A stretch of 44,960 bases of DNA. Origin: Rhodobacter sp. GTDB lineage: Bacteria; Pseudomonadota; Alphaproteobacteria; Rhodobacterales; Rhodobacteraceae. The first letter of the stretch is position 1, and every line of letters starts with the position of its first letter. Shown piece by piece: positions 26,283 through 36,216 of this stretch. The translations under genes and the position numbers were made by a program. Where the stretch lies: positions 1-44,960 of the forward strand of contig JAJDOB010000150.1 of assembly GCA_022340385.1 (NCBI GenBank), in the 5' to 3' direction. The notes under the pieces were generated by a model. It was not told the DNA's origin. It did no database searches and was given only the letters and a program-made list of their open reading frames with translations.

Positions 26283-27563
26283 TCAGTAGTTGGAAAGAGT
26301 CTGAACGCAGGTCTTGGTCTGGGTGTTGTACATGCCGCAGCCCAGATCCTTCCAATCCGACATCAGCACCGCGGATTCCGGCAGGAAATCGGTCCAGGCA
26401 TCGCCCGGCACCTCTTCGGTCTGGCTGATGATGTCGAACTGGCCGTCCGCCTGGATCTCGCCGATCAGGACCGGCTTGGCCAGGTGATGGTTGGGCAGCA
26501 TGACGGCCGTGCCGCCGGTCAGGTTCGGGAATTCCTGTCCGTACATCGCCGCGCGCACCGCATCGACATCGGTGGTTCCGGCGGCGGTTGCCGCGTTCAC
26601 CCACATGTTGAAGCCGATGTAATGCGCCTCCATCGGATCGTTGGTCACCCGATCCTCGCCCATGCGGGCCTTCCAGGCCGCGACCCATTCGGTGTTGGCA
26701 TCGCTTTCCGCCGACTGAAAGTAGTTCCACGCGGCCAGGTGACCGACCAGGTTCGACGTGTCGAGACCCGACAGTTCCTCTTCGCCCACCGAGAACGCGA
26801 CCACCGGGATGTCGTCGGCGCTGATGCCGGCGGCAGCAAGTTCCTTGTAGAACCCGATATTGGCGTCGCCGTTGATGGTGCTGATCACACCGACCTTCTT
26901 GCCGTCCTCGCCAAGTGTCACCACATCGGCGACGATCTTGGACCAGTCGGAATGACCGAACGGCGTGTAATTCACGAAGATATCGGTCTCGGGGATACCC
27001 TTGGCCTTCAGGTAGGCTTCGAGGATGTTGTTCGTGGTGCGCGGATAGACATAGTCGGTTCCAAGCAGCGCGAATTTCTCGACGCCCAGTTCCTCAAGAA
27101 AATAATCCGTCGCCGGAATCGCCTGCTGGTTCGGCGCGGCCCCGGTATAGAACACGTTCTTCGAACTCTCTTCGCCCTCGTATTGCACCGGGTAGAACAG
27201 CAGGCCGTTCAGTTCCTCGATCACCGGCAGCACGGATTTGCGGCTGACGCTGGTCCAGTTGCCAAAGATCACATCGACATTGTGAACGGTCAGCAGTTCG
27301 CGCGCCTTCTCTGCGAACAGCGGCCAGTCGGATGCCGGGTCGACGACCACCGCCTCCAGCTCGCAACCCAGCAGGCCGCCCTTGGCGTTCTGCTGTTCGA
27401 TCAGCATCAGCATCGTGTCTTTCAGCGTGGTTTCGGAAATCGCCATCGTTCCCGACAGCGAATGCAGAACGCCAACCTTGATCGGACAGTCGGCGGCGGC
27501 CAGCGGCGCCGACATCGCAACCAGCGCGGCCGAACCGGCAAGTGTGGATTTCAGAAAGTTCAT
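26283..27563 (-). CDS. urtA: Urea ABC transporter substrate-binding protein UrtA
   Basis: This 426-residue periplasmic binding protein of the urea importer has a signal peptide (MNFLKSTLAGSAALVAMSAP, then LAAA). The mature part has PIKVGVLHSLSGTMAISE, FGNWTSVSRKSVLPV, LLFYPVQYEGEESSKNVFYT and GTDYVYPRTTNNILEAYL, all characteristic of UrtA-type type 1 binding proteins. The C-terminus has cysteines in LGCGMYN and KTCVQ. The ATG at 27563 follows GGAGGGACT, an excellent ribosome binding site. It is the first gene of urtABCDE and diverges from ureD. Confidence 0.96.
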   Translation of the reverse strand: MNFLKSTLAGSAALVAMSAPLAAADCPIKVGVLHSLSGTMAISETTLKDTMLMLIEQQNAKGGLLGCELEAVVVDPASDWPLFAEKARELLTVHNVDVIFGNWTSVSRKSVLPVIEELNGLLFYPVQYEGEESSKNVFYTGAAPNQQAIPATDYFLEELGVEKFALLGTDYVYPRTTNNILEAYLKAKGIPETDIFVNYTPFGHSDWSKIVADVVTLGEDGKKVGVISTINGDANIGFYKELAAAGISADDIPVVAFSVGEEELSGLDTSNLVGHLAAWNYFQSAESDANTEWVAAWKARMGEDRVTNDPMEAHYIGFNMWVNAATAAGTTDVDAVRAAMYGQEFPNLTGGTAVMLPNHHLAKPVLIGEIQADGQFDIISQTEEVPGDAWTDFLPESAVLMSDWKDLGCGMYNTQTKTCVQTLSNY

Positions 27564-27906
27564 AGTCCCTCCAGGCAGAGCCAAAGATCGGAAAGCTTGC
27601 GGCGCGCCGCGGAATTCCATACCTCTGCCCTGCAGCTTCGTGTTGCACCCGTGTGGCGGCTGGGCTGAGGCTCAATTCATCCAGTCGTCACACACCCCTC
27701 ATTTGCGGCAATCCCTCACCACGAGCAGGCAGGACTATCGATTCTGCGTTGCAGCGTGATTTGCAATTGCAGCACAGGGGAATTGACTGCCCCACCCGAA
27801 AATTGCCATTTCTTTAAGCACTGACTTCGCTCACGCGTATAATTTAGGCGACTTCTGGTCATGTTTCCGGCGAATTCGATGAATTGCCTGACTCGCCGCC
27901 CGGCAT
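27564..27906. promoter_or_regulatory. Shared urtA-ureD divergent control region with TTGC/GCAA repeats
   Basis: This 343-base non-coding region separates the divergent urea uptake and urease operons. It holds a 10-bp palindrome TGCAATTGCA (27762-27771) and a run of TTGC half-sites: 27642, 27703 (as TTGCGGCAA), 27749, 27761, 27767 and 27803, with TTGCAGC occurring twice. These could be operator sites for a common regulator. I found no convincing NtrC site or sigma-54 promoter. No reading frame here looks coding. Confidence 0.5.
27814..27843 (+). promoter_or_regulatory. Candidate sigma-70 promoter for the urease operon
   Basis: A perfect TATAAT lies at 27838-27843, in an otherwise GC-rich genome. 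The -35 match is weak (TTAAGC at 27814-27819, 18-base spacer), so an activator may be required. Transcription would start near 27850, about 57 bases before the ureD GTG. Confidence 0.4.
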
Positions 27907-28800
27907 GTGCTGAAAGCGGGGGCGAAACCAGAATACGCGGAGGGCGCGATCAACATCCCGACACCAATCCCTGCGCCGGCGGGCGTTCCGTCAGCGCCGC
28001 CATTGCAGCCACGCGCGCGCGGGGCCGTCAGCCTGTCGGTCAGATCGGGCGGGCGCGGCACGGTGCTGGCGCGCCTGCGCCAGTCGGGATCGCTGAAAGC
28101 ACTGTTTCCGCGCCCGTCAGGAACGGGGTTGCAGGCGGTGCTGATCAACACCGGCGGCGGCGTGACCGGCGGAGATCGTTTCCGCGTCGAGGCACATGCC
28201 GGGGCCGGCACCGAACTGACATTGACGACGCAGGCCGCCGAACGCGCCTATCGCGCCCAGCCCGGACTGACCGGAAGCATCGCCACCGCGATCACCGTCG
28301 ATGCGGGCGCCCGGGTGAACTGGCTGCCGCAGGAAACCATCCTTTACGATGGCGCCGCGCTGAACCGGTCGCTGACGGTCGACATGGCAGAGGACGCGGC
28401 GCTGCTGCTGGTAGAACCGCTGGTGTTCGGGCGCACTGCAATGGGAGAGAGCCTGCGCGACGCGCAGTTCATCGATCACATCGAAATTCGCGGCCCCGCC
28501 GCACCGCTGTATCTCGACCGGCTGCGGCTTGCCGGCGACATCGCCGGGCATCTTGGCCGCCGCGCCGTGGCCGGCTCCGCCAATGCGATGGCGACGCTGG
28601 TCTATGTCGCGCCCGATGCCGGGGCCCGGCTTGCCCCGCTGCGCGCGCTGCTACCGGCAACCGCCGGTGCCAGCCTGATCCGCGAGACCCTTCTGTGCAT
28701 CCGCATCCTTGCGCCCGACAGCTTTGTCCTGCGCCAGTCGCTGATCCCGATCCTGAACCGGCTGACCGGTGATGACCTTCCCCGAACCTGGACGATTTGA
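27907..28800 (+). CDS. ureD: Urease accessory protein UreD
   Basis: This scaffold protein (297 residues as called) binds apo-urease and with UreF and UreG delivers nickel. Family text includes RARGAVSLSV, LINTGGGVTGGDRF, LTTQAAERAYRAQPG, VNWLPQETILYDGAALNRS and VEPLVFGRTAMGES. The GTG at 27907 is the first start after an in-frame stop at 27889-27891 and has no clear ribosome binding site. A TTG at 28003, just before QPRARGAV, would give the more usual N-terminus, so the first 32 residues are uncertain. It is the first gene of the urease operon; ureA follows three bases after its stop. Confidence 0.92.
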   Translation: MLKAGAKPEYAEGAINIPTPIPAPAGVPSAPPLQPRARGAVSLSVRSGGRGTVLARLRQSGSLKALFPRPSGTGLQAVLINTGGGVTGGDRFRVEAHAGAGTELTLTTQAAERAYRAQPGLTGSIATAITVDAGARVNWLPQETILYDGAALNRSLTVDMAEDAALLLVEPLVFGRTAMGESLRDAQFIDHIEIRGPAAPLYLDRLRLAGDIAGHLGRRAVAGSANAMATLVYVAPDAGARLAPLRALLPATAGASLIRETLLCIRILAPDSFVLRQSLIPILNRLTGDDLPRTWTI

Positions 28801-28803
28801 CCC

Positions 28804-29106
28804 ATGCAACTGACCCCGAGAGAAAAAGACAAACTGCTGATCGCGATGGCCGCGCAGGTGGCGCGCAGACGGCTGGAGCGGGGCGTGAAACTGAACCACC
28901 CAGAGGCGATCGCGCTGATCACCGACGCGGTGGTCGAGGGCGCGCGCGACGGCCGCTCGGTGGCCGACATGATGGAGGCCGGCGCCCATGTCATCACCCG
29001 CGACCAATGTATGGAAGGCGTGCCCGAGATGATCCACGACGTGCAGGTCGAGGCAACCTTTCCCGACGGCACCAAGCTTGTCACCGTCCACAACCCGATC
29101 CGCTGA
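28804..29106 (+). CDS. ureA: Urease gamma subunit
   Basis: This small structural subunit of urease is exactly the usual 100 residues. It begins [20 protein letters not shown] and contains [19 protein letters not shown], the conserved [30 protein letters not shown], and the C-terminal TVHNPIR. It assembles with UreB and UreC as a trimer of trimers in the cytoplasm. The gene follows ureD by three bases, and ureB starts nine bases after its stop. Confidence 0.97.
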   Translation: MQLTPREKDKLLIAMAAQVARRRLERGVKLNHPEAIALITDAVVEGARDGRSVADMMEAGAHVITRDQCMEGVPEMIHDVQVEATFPDGTKLVTVHNPIR

Positions 29107-29115
29107 GGTAACGCC

Positions 29116-29420
29116 ATGATCCCCGGAGAGCTTTTCCCCGCAGACGGCACGCTGACCCTGAACGCGGGCGCGACGGCCATCACGTTGATGGTGGCCAATA
29201 CCGGCGACCGCCCGGTGCAGGTCGGCTCGCACTATCATTTCGGCGAGGCGAATGAAGCGCTGGAGTTTGACCGCGCGGCCGGACGCGGCATGCGCCTCGA
29301 CATCGCCGCCGGAACCGCCGTGCGGTTCGAACCGGGCCAGCGCCGCGAGGTGCAGCTGATCCCGATCGGCGGCTTGCGCAAGGTGTTCGGGTTCAATCAA
29401 GCCGTGATGGGGGATCTCTG

Positions 29421-29421
<1 letters not shown>
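29116..29421 (+). CDS. ureB: Urease beta subunit
   Basis: This 101-residue structural beta subunit of urease has [18 protein letters not shown] at the start, the signature [20 protein letters not shown] and then [20 protein letters not shown] and [11 protein letters not shown]. Length and motifs are normal. Its stop overlaps the ureC start as TGATG, so the two large structural subunits are translationally coupled, which keeps their amounts matched. Confidence 0.97.
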
Positions 29422-31130
<1,709 letters not shown>

Positions 31131-31277
31131 AAATGTCAGCCGCCCCGAAACCGTGCATTTCCGCGTTGCAGCATGGGCAATGCCGCTATGCGGTATTGGC
31201 GCTGGACGAAGCCGCGCGCGCCACCGATATTAACAGGCAAGGGAGGAAACCCGAACTGAACACCAGAAAGGTTTCCA

Positions 31278-31511
31278 ATGACGACATCGCATCACACAGC
31301 CCCCGCCCCCGCCTATCGGACCGCATCGCGCGACTGGTTCGACCGGTTCTTTGCCGGGATCGGCCAGGGCTTCAACGCCTATCTCGAAAGCCGGTCACGC
31401 ATGGCGCAATTCGAGCGGCTGAATGCCAAATCCAACGACGAACTGGCCGAAATGGGCCTGAAACGCGAAGATATCGGCCGCCACGTATTCCGCGACCTGT
31501 TCTATATCTGA
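31278..31511 (+). CDS. DUF1127 small protein inside the urease operon
   Basis: This 77-residue protein has the DUF1127 pattern: a basic/aromatic helix (DWFDRFFAGIGQGFNAYLES) followed by MAQFERLNAKSNDELAEMGL and KREDIGRHVFRDLFYI. The spacing of LNAKSNDELAEMGLKREDIG is the hallmark. An AAAGG lies just before the ATG. Members are small Arg/Lys-rich proteins often induced by stress, and some affect RNA or phosphate metabolism; the role here is unknown. It sits between ureC and ureE on the same strand and may be cotranscribed or have its own promoter in the 147-base gap. Confidence 0.88.
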   Translation: MTTSHHTAPAPAYRTASRDWFDRFFAGIGQGFNAYLESRSRMAQFERLNAKSNDELAEMGLKREDIGRHVFRDLFYI

Positions 31512-31568
31512 TCCGCGACTGCGCCGGGCGATCCGTGCGCTTGCCATCCGGCAGGGTCCGGGTCTGAC

Positions 31569-32027
31569 ATGGCGGACATGACCCTGCCAACCTGTCGGAA
31601 CATCCTGCGCGCCGGTTGCTGGACCGGGGCGCAGGACATTGTCACTTTGACCTATGACGCGCGTTTCCTGCGCCGGAAAGTGCTGTGCACCAGCAGCGGC
31701 GAACGCTTTCTGGTCGACCTGGAACACACGACCTCGCTTGAGGACGGCGACGCATTCCGGCTGAGCGACGACCGGCTGATACAGGTGGTTTCGGCCGTCG
31801 AGGATCTGCTTGAAATCACCGGTCCCGATCTGACCCGCCTTGCCTGGCATATCGGCAACCGGCACACGCCCTGCCAGATAGAGCCGGGCCGGATCTTGAT
31901 CCGGCGCGATCATGTGATCCGCGGCATGCTGGAACAGATCGGCGCGACGATGCACGAGATATCCGCGCCGTTTTCGCCCGAAGGCGGCGCCTACGGGCAT
32001 GGAAGAACCCACGGCCATGACCACTGA
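31569..32027 (+). CDS. ureE: Urease accessory protein UreE (nickel metallochaperone)
   Basis: This 152-residue nickel carrier donates Ni2+ to the UreDFG-urease complex. It has VTLTYDARFLRRKVLCTSSG and FLVDLEHTTSLEDGDAF in the N-terminal domain, and LAWHIGNRHTPCQIEPGRIL with the conserved metal-binding His (GNRH), then the dimer metal site region RRDHVIRGMLEQIGA. The C-terminal tail [10 protein letters not shown] is a short His-rich nickel-binding stretch. Two Met starts lie nine bases apart (31569 and 31578). Its end overlaps the ureF start. Confidence 0.95.
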   Translation: MADMTLPTCRNILRAGCWTGAQDIVTLTYDARFLRRKVLCTSSGERFLVDLEHTTSLEDGDAFRLSDDRLIQVVSAVEDLLEITGPDLTRLAWHIGNRHTPCQIEPGRILIRRDHVIRGMLEQIGATMHEISAPFSPEGGAYGHGRTHGHDH

Positions 32028-32664
32028 CCCCGACATCCTGACGCTGGCACAATGGCTGTCGCCGGCCTATCCGCTGGGGGCATTTTCCTATTCGCACGGG
32101 CTGGAATGGGCGGTCGCGGCGGGCGATGTCGATGACACCGGCAGCCTTGAACGCTGGCTGGGCGACGTGATGTGTCACGGGTCGGGGCGGTCGGATGCGT
32201 TGTTTCTGGCGGCGGCCTATCTGGCAGACACGCCGGGCGATCTGACCCGGATCGACCAGACATGCCGGGCCTTCGCCGCCTCGGCAGAGCGTCTGCGCGA
32301 ATCCGATCTGCAGGGCGCGGCCTTCTGCGAGATCACGGCACGGGTCTGGGGGTTCGACCTGGCGCGCCTGACCTTTCCGGTCGGTGTGGGGCGCGCCGCG
32401 CGGCTGGGCGCATTGCCGCTGGACCTGACATCGCAGATGTATCTTCAGGCCTTCATCACCAATCTGGTGACATGCGCGCAGCGCTTGCTGCCGATCGGCC
32501 AGACCGAGGCTCAGGCACTGATCCACGCCCTGTCGGGGGCGGCCCGCGATATCGCCGCGCAAACCCTGACCGGCGATCTCGACATGCTGTCGGGAACGGC
32601 CTTTCTGGCCGACATCGCCTCGATGAAACACGAAACCCAGTATTCCAGGACATTCCGCACATGA
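32017..32664 (+). CDS. ureF: Urease accessory protein UreF
   Basis: This 215-residue accessory protein bridges UreD and UreG during nickel insertion. Family text includes [20 protein letters not shown], followed by GLEWAV, then [55 protein letters not shown] and TQYSRTFRT at the end. The ATG at 32017 was chosen because it follows GGAAGA and gives the usual N-terminus; an ATG at 31999 in the same frame would add six residues. The start overlaps the end of ureE, and the stop overlaps the ureG start as ATGA. Confidence 0.95.
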   Translation: MTTDPDILTLAQWLSPAYPLGAFSYSHGLEWAVAAGDVDDTGSLERWLGDVMCHGSGRSDALFLAAAYLADTPGDLTRIDQTCRAFAASAERLRESDLQGAAFCEITARVWGFDLARLTFPVGVGRAARLGALPLDLTSQMYLQAFITNLVTCAQRLLPIGQTEAQALIHALSGAARDIAAQTLTGDLDMLSGTAFLADIASMKHETQYSRTFRT

Positions 32665-33272
32665 GCCAATCCAATGGCCCGCTTCGCATCGGCATCGGCG
32701 GCCCGGTCGGCGCGGGCAAGACCACGCTGACCGCCGCCCTGTGCGAGGCCTTTCGCGACAGCCATTCTGTCGGGGTGATCACCAACGATATTTATACGCA
32801 GGAAGATGCCGAGGCGCTGATGCGGCTTCAGGTGCTGCCGCGCGACCGGATCATCGGGGTAGAGACCGGCGGCTGCCCGCACACGGCGATCCGCGAAGAC
32901 GCCTCGATCAACCTGGCGGCAGTGGCCGAGATGACGGCCCGCCATCCCGATATCGAAATCGTCCTGATCGAAAGCGGCGGCGACAACCTGTCGGCGACAT
33001 TCAGCCCCGAACTTGCCGATGTCACGCTATATGTCATCGACGTGGCCGCGGGCGAAGAGATTCCGCGCAAGGGCGGCCCGGCCATCACCCGCTCTGACAT
33101 ACTGGTCATCAACAAGACCGACCTTGCCCCGCATGTCGGTGCCAATCTGGACGTGATGGAACGCGACGCCAGACGGATGCGCGGCGATCTGCCGTTTGTC
33201 TTTGCCCAGCTGCGCAACAGGGCCGGCGTGGCAGAGATCGTCCGGCATCTGTCGGCGGTCGGCGGCATCTGA
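32661..33272 (+). CDS. ureG: Urease accessory GTPase UreG
   Basis: This 203-residue SIMIBI-class GTPase powers nickel insertion into urease. It has the P-loop [32 protein letters not shown], the nickel-binding CPH motif in [37 protein letters not shown], and [13 protein letters not shown]. It is normal length and intact. It is the last gene of the urease operon and is followed by a 139-base gap to convergent degP, which contains a strong hairpin. Confidence 0.97.
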   Translation: MSQSNGPLRIGIGGPVGAGKTTLTAALCEAFRDSHSVGVITNDIYTQEDAEALMRLQVLPRDRIIGVETGGCPHTAIREDASINLAAVAEMTARHPDIEIVLIESGGDNLSATFSPELADVTLYVIDVAAGEEIPRKGGPAITRSDILVINKTDLAPHVGANLDVMERDARRMRGDLPFVFAQLRNRAGVAEIVRHLSAVGGI

Positions 33273-33358
33273 CCCGCGCAGAACCAGGCCGCCCCGGCGC
33301 GCCTATCCTGAAACGCCGGTGGCGTCTGCCAAAACCCGCCAATGCCACTGTGCGCATG

Positions 33359-33387
33359 AAAAAACGGGCGCCCGTCCGGGGCGCCCG
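33359..33387 (-). terminator. Intrinsic terminator of the degP operon (possibly bidirectional)
   Basis: CGGGCGCC (33365-33372) pairs with GGCGCCCG (33380-33387). On the minus strand the hairpin is followed by TTTTTT (33364-33359), a classical rho-independent terminator 25 bases after the degP stop. On the plus strand only CTTT follows, so it would stop ureG transcripts less well. Confidence 0.8.
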
Positions 33388-33411
33388 CTTTCAGATCACT
33401 TCGGGGATGGC

Positions 33412-34875
33412 CTAGCCAATGGTCAGCGCGACAAAGCGCGGCTCGCCCTGACGGCGCACCAGAAGCAGCAGCGATTTGCGCCCGGCTTCCTTGGCCTCTG
33501 CGATCCGGTCCTCAAGCTCGCTGACACTGGCGACCTTCTGCTGCCCGGCTTCGGTGATGACATCACCCGCGCGCAGACCTTTTTCAAAGGCCTCGGCAGT
33601 CTCGTCGACCTCGCGCACCACCAAGCCAGTCGCGTCGTCGGTCAGGCCCAGCTGTTCGCGCAATTCGGCCGTCATCGCGGTGACGGTCAGCCCCAGAACG
33701 TCCTTCTCGACCTTTTCGGGGCCGGTCGCAACGGCAGGAACCGCTTCGCTTTCGGCATCTTCGCGCCGGCCCAGCGTGACCATCAGCGTCTTGGTCTCAC
33801 CGTCGCGGAACACGGTCACCCGCACCGCCTTGCCAACCCCGGTGGCGCCGACAATGCGCACCAGCTGGCGGGTGTCCACGACATCATGACCATCGAAGCT
33901 GAGGATGACATCGCCCGATTCCACGCCGGCCTCGGCGGCAGGGCCTTCGGGCACATCCGTCACCAGCGCCCCGGCGACCTGTTCCAGCCCCAGCGCCTCT
34001 GCGACATCGGCACCGACATCCTGAATCCTGACACCCAGCCAGCCGCGGCGGGTCTCGCCGAATTCCTGCAACTGTTCGACCACGGATTTGACCACGGCCG
34101 AGGACATCGCAAAGCCGATACCGATCGAACCGCCGTTGGGCGACAGGATCGCGGTGTTCACGCCGATCACCTCGCCGTCCATGTTGAACAGCGGCCCGCC
34201 AGAGTTGCCCCGGTTGATCGCGGCGTCGGTCTGGATGTAGTCGTCATAAGTGCCCGACAGCGCCCGGTTGCGGGCCGAAACGATGCCGACCGATACCGAA
34301 AAGCCCTGCCCCAGCGGGTTGCCCATCGCCATCACCCAATCGCCGACGCGCGCGATATCGCTGTCGCCGAAATTCACGAAGGGCAGCGGTTTTTCGCTTT
34401 CGACTTTCAGCAGCGCGATGTCGGTGTTCTTGTCGGTGCCGATGACCTTGGCCGGCAATTCGTCGCCCGCGAAGAATTCGATCATGATTTCATCCGCGGA
34501 TTCAATCACATGGTTGTTGGTGACGATATAGCCGTCTTCCGAGATCACAAAGCCGGAACCCAGTGCCGATGACCGGCGCGGACGCCCGGGACCATCCTGA
34601 TTCCGGTCCATGAAATCGCGGAAGAAATCCTCGAACGGCGATCCGTCGGGAACCACGGGGCGCGGACCGGTGTTGGACGCAACCGTGGTGGAGGTGGTGA
34701 TATTGACGACCGAGGGGCTGATCTTGTCTGCCAGATCGGCAAAACTTTTCGGCATGCCCTGGGCGGTGACTGCAAAGGCCTGCGCGAGAAGAATCGCCAG
34801 CCCCAGCAGAAGAACCCAACCCGCGCGGACAGGGCCGGCGGACGGGCTGGGAAATGTGAGTGCCTGAGATTTCAC
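33412..34875 (-). CDS. degP: Do family periplasmic serine protease (DegP/DegQ/MucD-like)
   Basis: This 487-residue HtrA protease degrades or refolds damaged envelope proteins. A signal peptide near AGWVLLLGLAILLAQAFAVT is followed by the protease domain with an intact triad: TNNHVI (His), NTDIALLKV (Asp) and GNSGGPLFN (Ser). Two PDZ domains follow (RRGWLGVRIQDV and DVLGLTVTAMTAELREQLGL regions). The GTG at 34875 is preferred because GGAG lies eight bases before it; an ATG at 34893 (MNGDTPVKSQ) adds six residues but has no ribosome binding site. It is downstream of DUF2065, hflC and hflK, an envelope quality-control cluster, with a 250-base gap that could hold its own promoter. Confidence 0.93.
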   Translation of the reverse strand: MKSQALTFPSPSAGPVRAGWVLLLGLAILLAQAFAVTAQGMPKSFADLADKISPSVVNITTSTTVASNTGPRPVVPDGSPFEDFFRDFMDRNQDGPGRPRRSSALGSGFVISEDGYIVTNNHVIESADEIMIEFFAGDELPAKVIGTDKNTDIALLKVESEKPLPFVNFGDSDIARVGDWVMAMGNPLGQGFSVSVGIVSARNRALSGTYDDYIQTDAAINRGNSGGPLFNMDGEVIGVNTAILSPNGGSIGIGFAMSSAVVKSVVEQLQEFGETRRGWLGVRIQDVGADVAEALGLEQVAGALVTDVPEGPAAEAGVESGDVILSFDGHDVVDTRQLVRIVGATGVGKAVRVTVFRDGETKTLMVTLGRREDAESEAVPAVATGPEKVEKDVLGLTVTAMTAELREQLGLTDDATGLVVREVDETAEAFEKGLRAGDVITEAGQQKVASVSELEDRIAEAKEAGRKSLLLLVRRQGEPRFVALTIG

Positions 34876-34959
34876 GGGAGTGTCTCCATTCATTAGATCG
34901 GCCCATTGGATGATGCGTCCGCCGGACCTTCGTTCGGGCGACTTGTGCGCTCCATCATT

Positions 34960-34987
34960 CAGATAGGTGCCCGGATGCACAACTCAA
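34960..34987 (-). promoter_or_regulatory. Candidate promoter of degP
   Basis: On the minus strand TTGAGT (34987-34982) and TATCTG (34965-34960) are separated by 16 bases, about 70 bases before the degP start. The match is moderate. The rest of the gap from 34876 to 35125 shows no other clear signal, and a stress-sigma promoter could not be recognised. Confidence 0.3.
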
Positions 34988-35125
34988 ACCCTGATCGCGA
35001 CTGCTCAACTGCATGTGAGAAACATGTCATCGCCGCAAGTGTCTCATGAGTCCGGATCCTGCGCCAGTCCGATGTTGTTTCCGGGCCCTGTTGCGCACCG
35101 GACCGCCGGCGTCGCCCGGACCGGC

Positions 35126-35320
35126 CTAGACCCCAAGGGATTTGGCCAGCCAGACCAGCAGAACACCGATGCCCAGCGCGCCAAGACCGATCATCCGGCG
35201 GGTTTCGATCGGGGCCTTGGCCAGCGTCGCCAGCAGGTCTTCAAGGCGCGAAGGGGCCAGTGCGAACACCAGCCCCTCGACGCATAGCACCAACCCGATG
35301 GCCAGCAGGACAACCGACAT
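35126..35320 (-). CDS. DUF2065 small membrane protein
   Basis: This 64-residue protein has two hydrophobic segments (MSVVLLAIGLVLCVEGLVFA and GLGALGIGVLLVWLA) around a short charged loop with APSRLEDLLATLAKAP, the DUF2065/YjeT pattern. Its start overlaps the hflC stop as TAATG, so it is translated with HflC. The family often accompanies hflK-hflC; its function is not known to me. Confidence 0.88.
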   Translation of the reverse strand: MSVVLLAIGLVLCVEGLVFALAPSRLEDLLATLAKAPIETRRMIGLGALGIGVLLVWLAKSLGV

Positions 35321-36213
35321 TACTCGGCCGGCGCGGCCGGACGACCGGTGGCGCTGCCCAGATAGTTGAAGAATTCGCTGTCCGGCGTGATCACCAGCGT
35401 CGAATTCGATCCTTGCAGCGCCGTGGTATAGGCCGACAGCGAACGGTAGAATTCAAAGAACTCCTTGTCCTGCCCATAGGCCTTGGCAAAGACGTTGTTA
35501 CGCTCTGCATCCGCTTCACCACGCGCGATATCGGCCTCGCGCTGGCTATCGGACACCAGTTCCACCACCGTCCGGTCGGCCTGTGCGCGAACCCGCTGGG
35601 CGGCTTCCTCGCCGCGCGCGATCTCGTCGGCGGCCTCGCGTTCACGTTCGGCGCGCATCCGCGCGAAGGTGGCGTCGAGGTTCTGGGTCGGCAGGTTGGT
35701 CTGCTTCAGCCGCACGTCGATCACGTTCAGCCCCAGCGGGCGGGCACGAATTTCGGCCTGCCGCGTGATTCGCGCCATCAGTTCGGCGCGATCCGACGAA
35801 AGGATCGTGTTCGACGTGACCCCTTCCGAACCCAGCACCGCGCGAATCTGCGCGTTCAGGATAGACCCCAGCCGGTCTTCGGCGGCCCGCAGTCCGCCGA
35901 CGCCGACCGCCTGACGAAACTGCCTGACGTCGGAAATCCGAAAGCGCGCGAAGGCATCGACCACAAGACGACGGTCATCGCTGGGCGTGACCTCGGTCGC
36001 CGGCGTGTCCAGCGACAGGATGCGGTCGTCATAGCGCACGACTTCCTGGATCAGCGGTATCTTGAAAGCCAGTCCCGGTTCCTGGCGCACCGACTTGATC
36101 TGCCCGAATTGCAGGACCAGCGCCTTTTCGCGTTCGTCGACGATGAAGACAGAGCTGAGCACGGTGACGATGGCCACCACAATCAGCGGCAATATCAATG
36201 TTGATCGTTTCAT
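35320..36213 (-). CDS. hflC: FtsH modulator HflC
   Basis: This 297-residue SPFH/prohibitin-family membrane protein forms a periplasmic complex with HflK that restrains the FtsH protease. It has one N-terminal membrane anchor (LILPLIVVAIVTVLSSVFIV), then VDEREKALVLQFGQIKSV, EPGLAFKIPLIQEVVRYDDR, VVDAFARFRISDV, and the coiled-coil region with RMRAEREREAADEIARGEE. It is followed by AYGQDKEFFEFYRSLSAY, typical of HflC. It lies three bases downstream of hflK. Confidence 0.95.
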   Translation of the reverse strand: MKRSTLILPLIVVAIVTVLSSVFIVDEREKALVLQFGQIKSVRQEPGLAFKIPLIQEVVRYDDRILSLDTPATEVTPSDDRRLVVDAFARFRISDVRQFRQAVGVGGLRAAEDRLGSILNAQIRAVLGSEGVTSNTILSSDRAELMARITRQAEIRARPLGLNVIDVRLKQTNLPTQNLDATFARMRAEREREAADEIARGEEAAQRVRAQADRTVVELVSDSQREADIARGEADAERNNVFAKAYGQDKEFFEFYRSLSAYTTALQGSNSTLVITPDSEFFNYLGSATGRPAAPAE

Positions 36214-36216
36214 GAC

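Noticed and set aside
27600-27830. Possible sigma-54/NtrC promoter for urtA
   Set aside because: No TGGCA-N7-TTGC arrangement with correct spacing and no TGCACC/GGTGCA pair was found on either strand.
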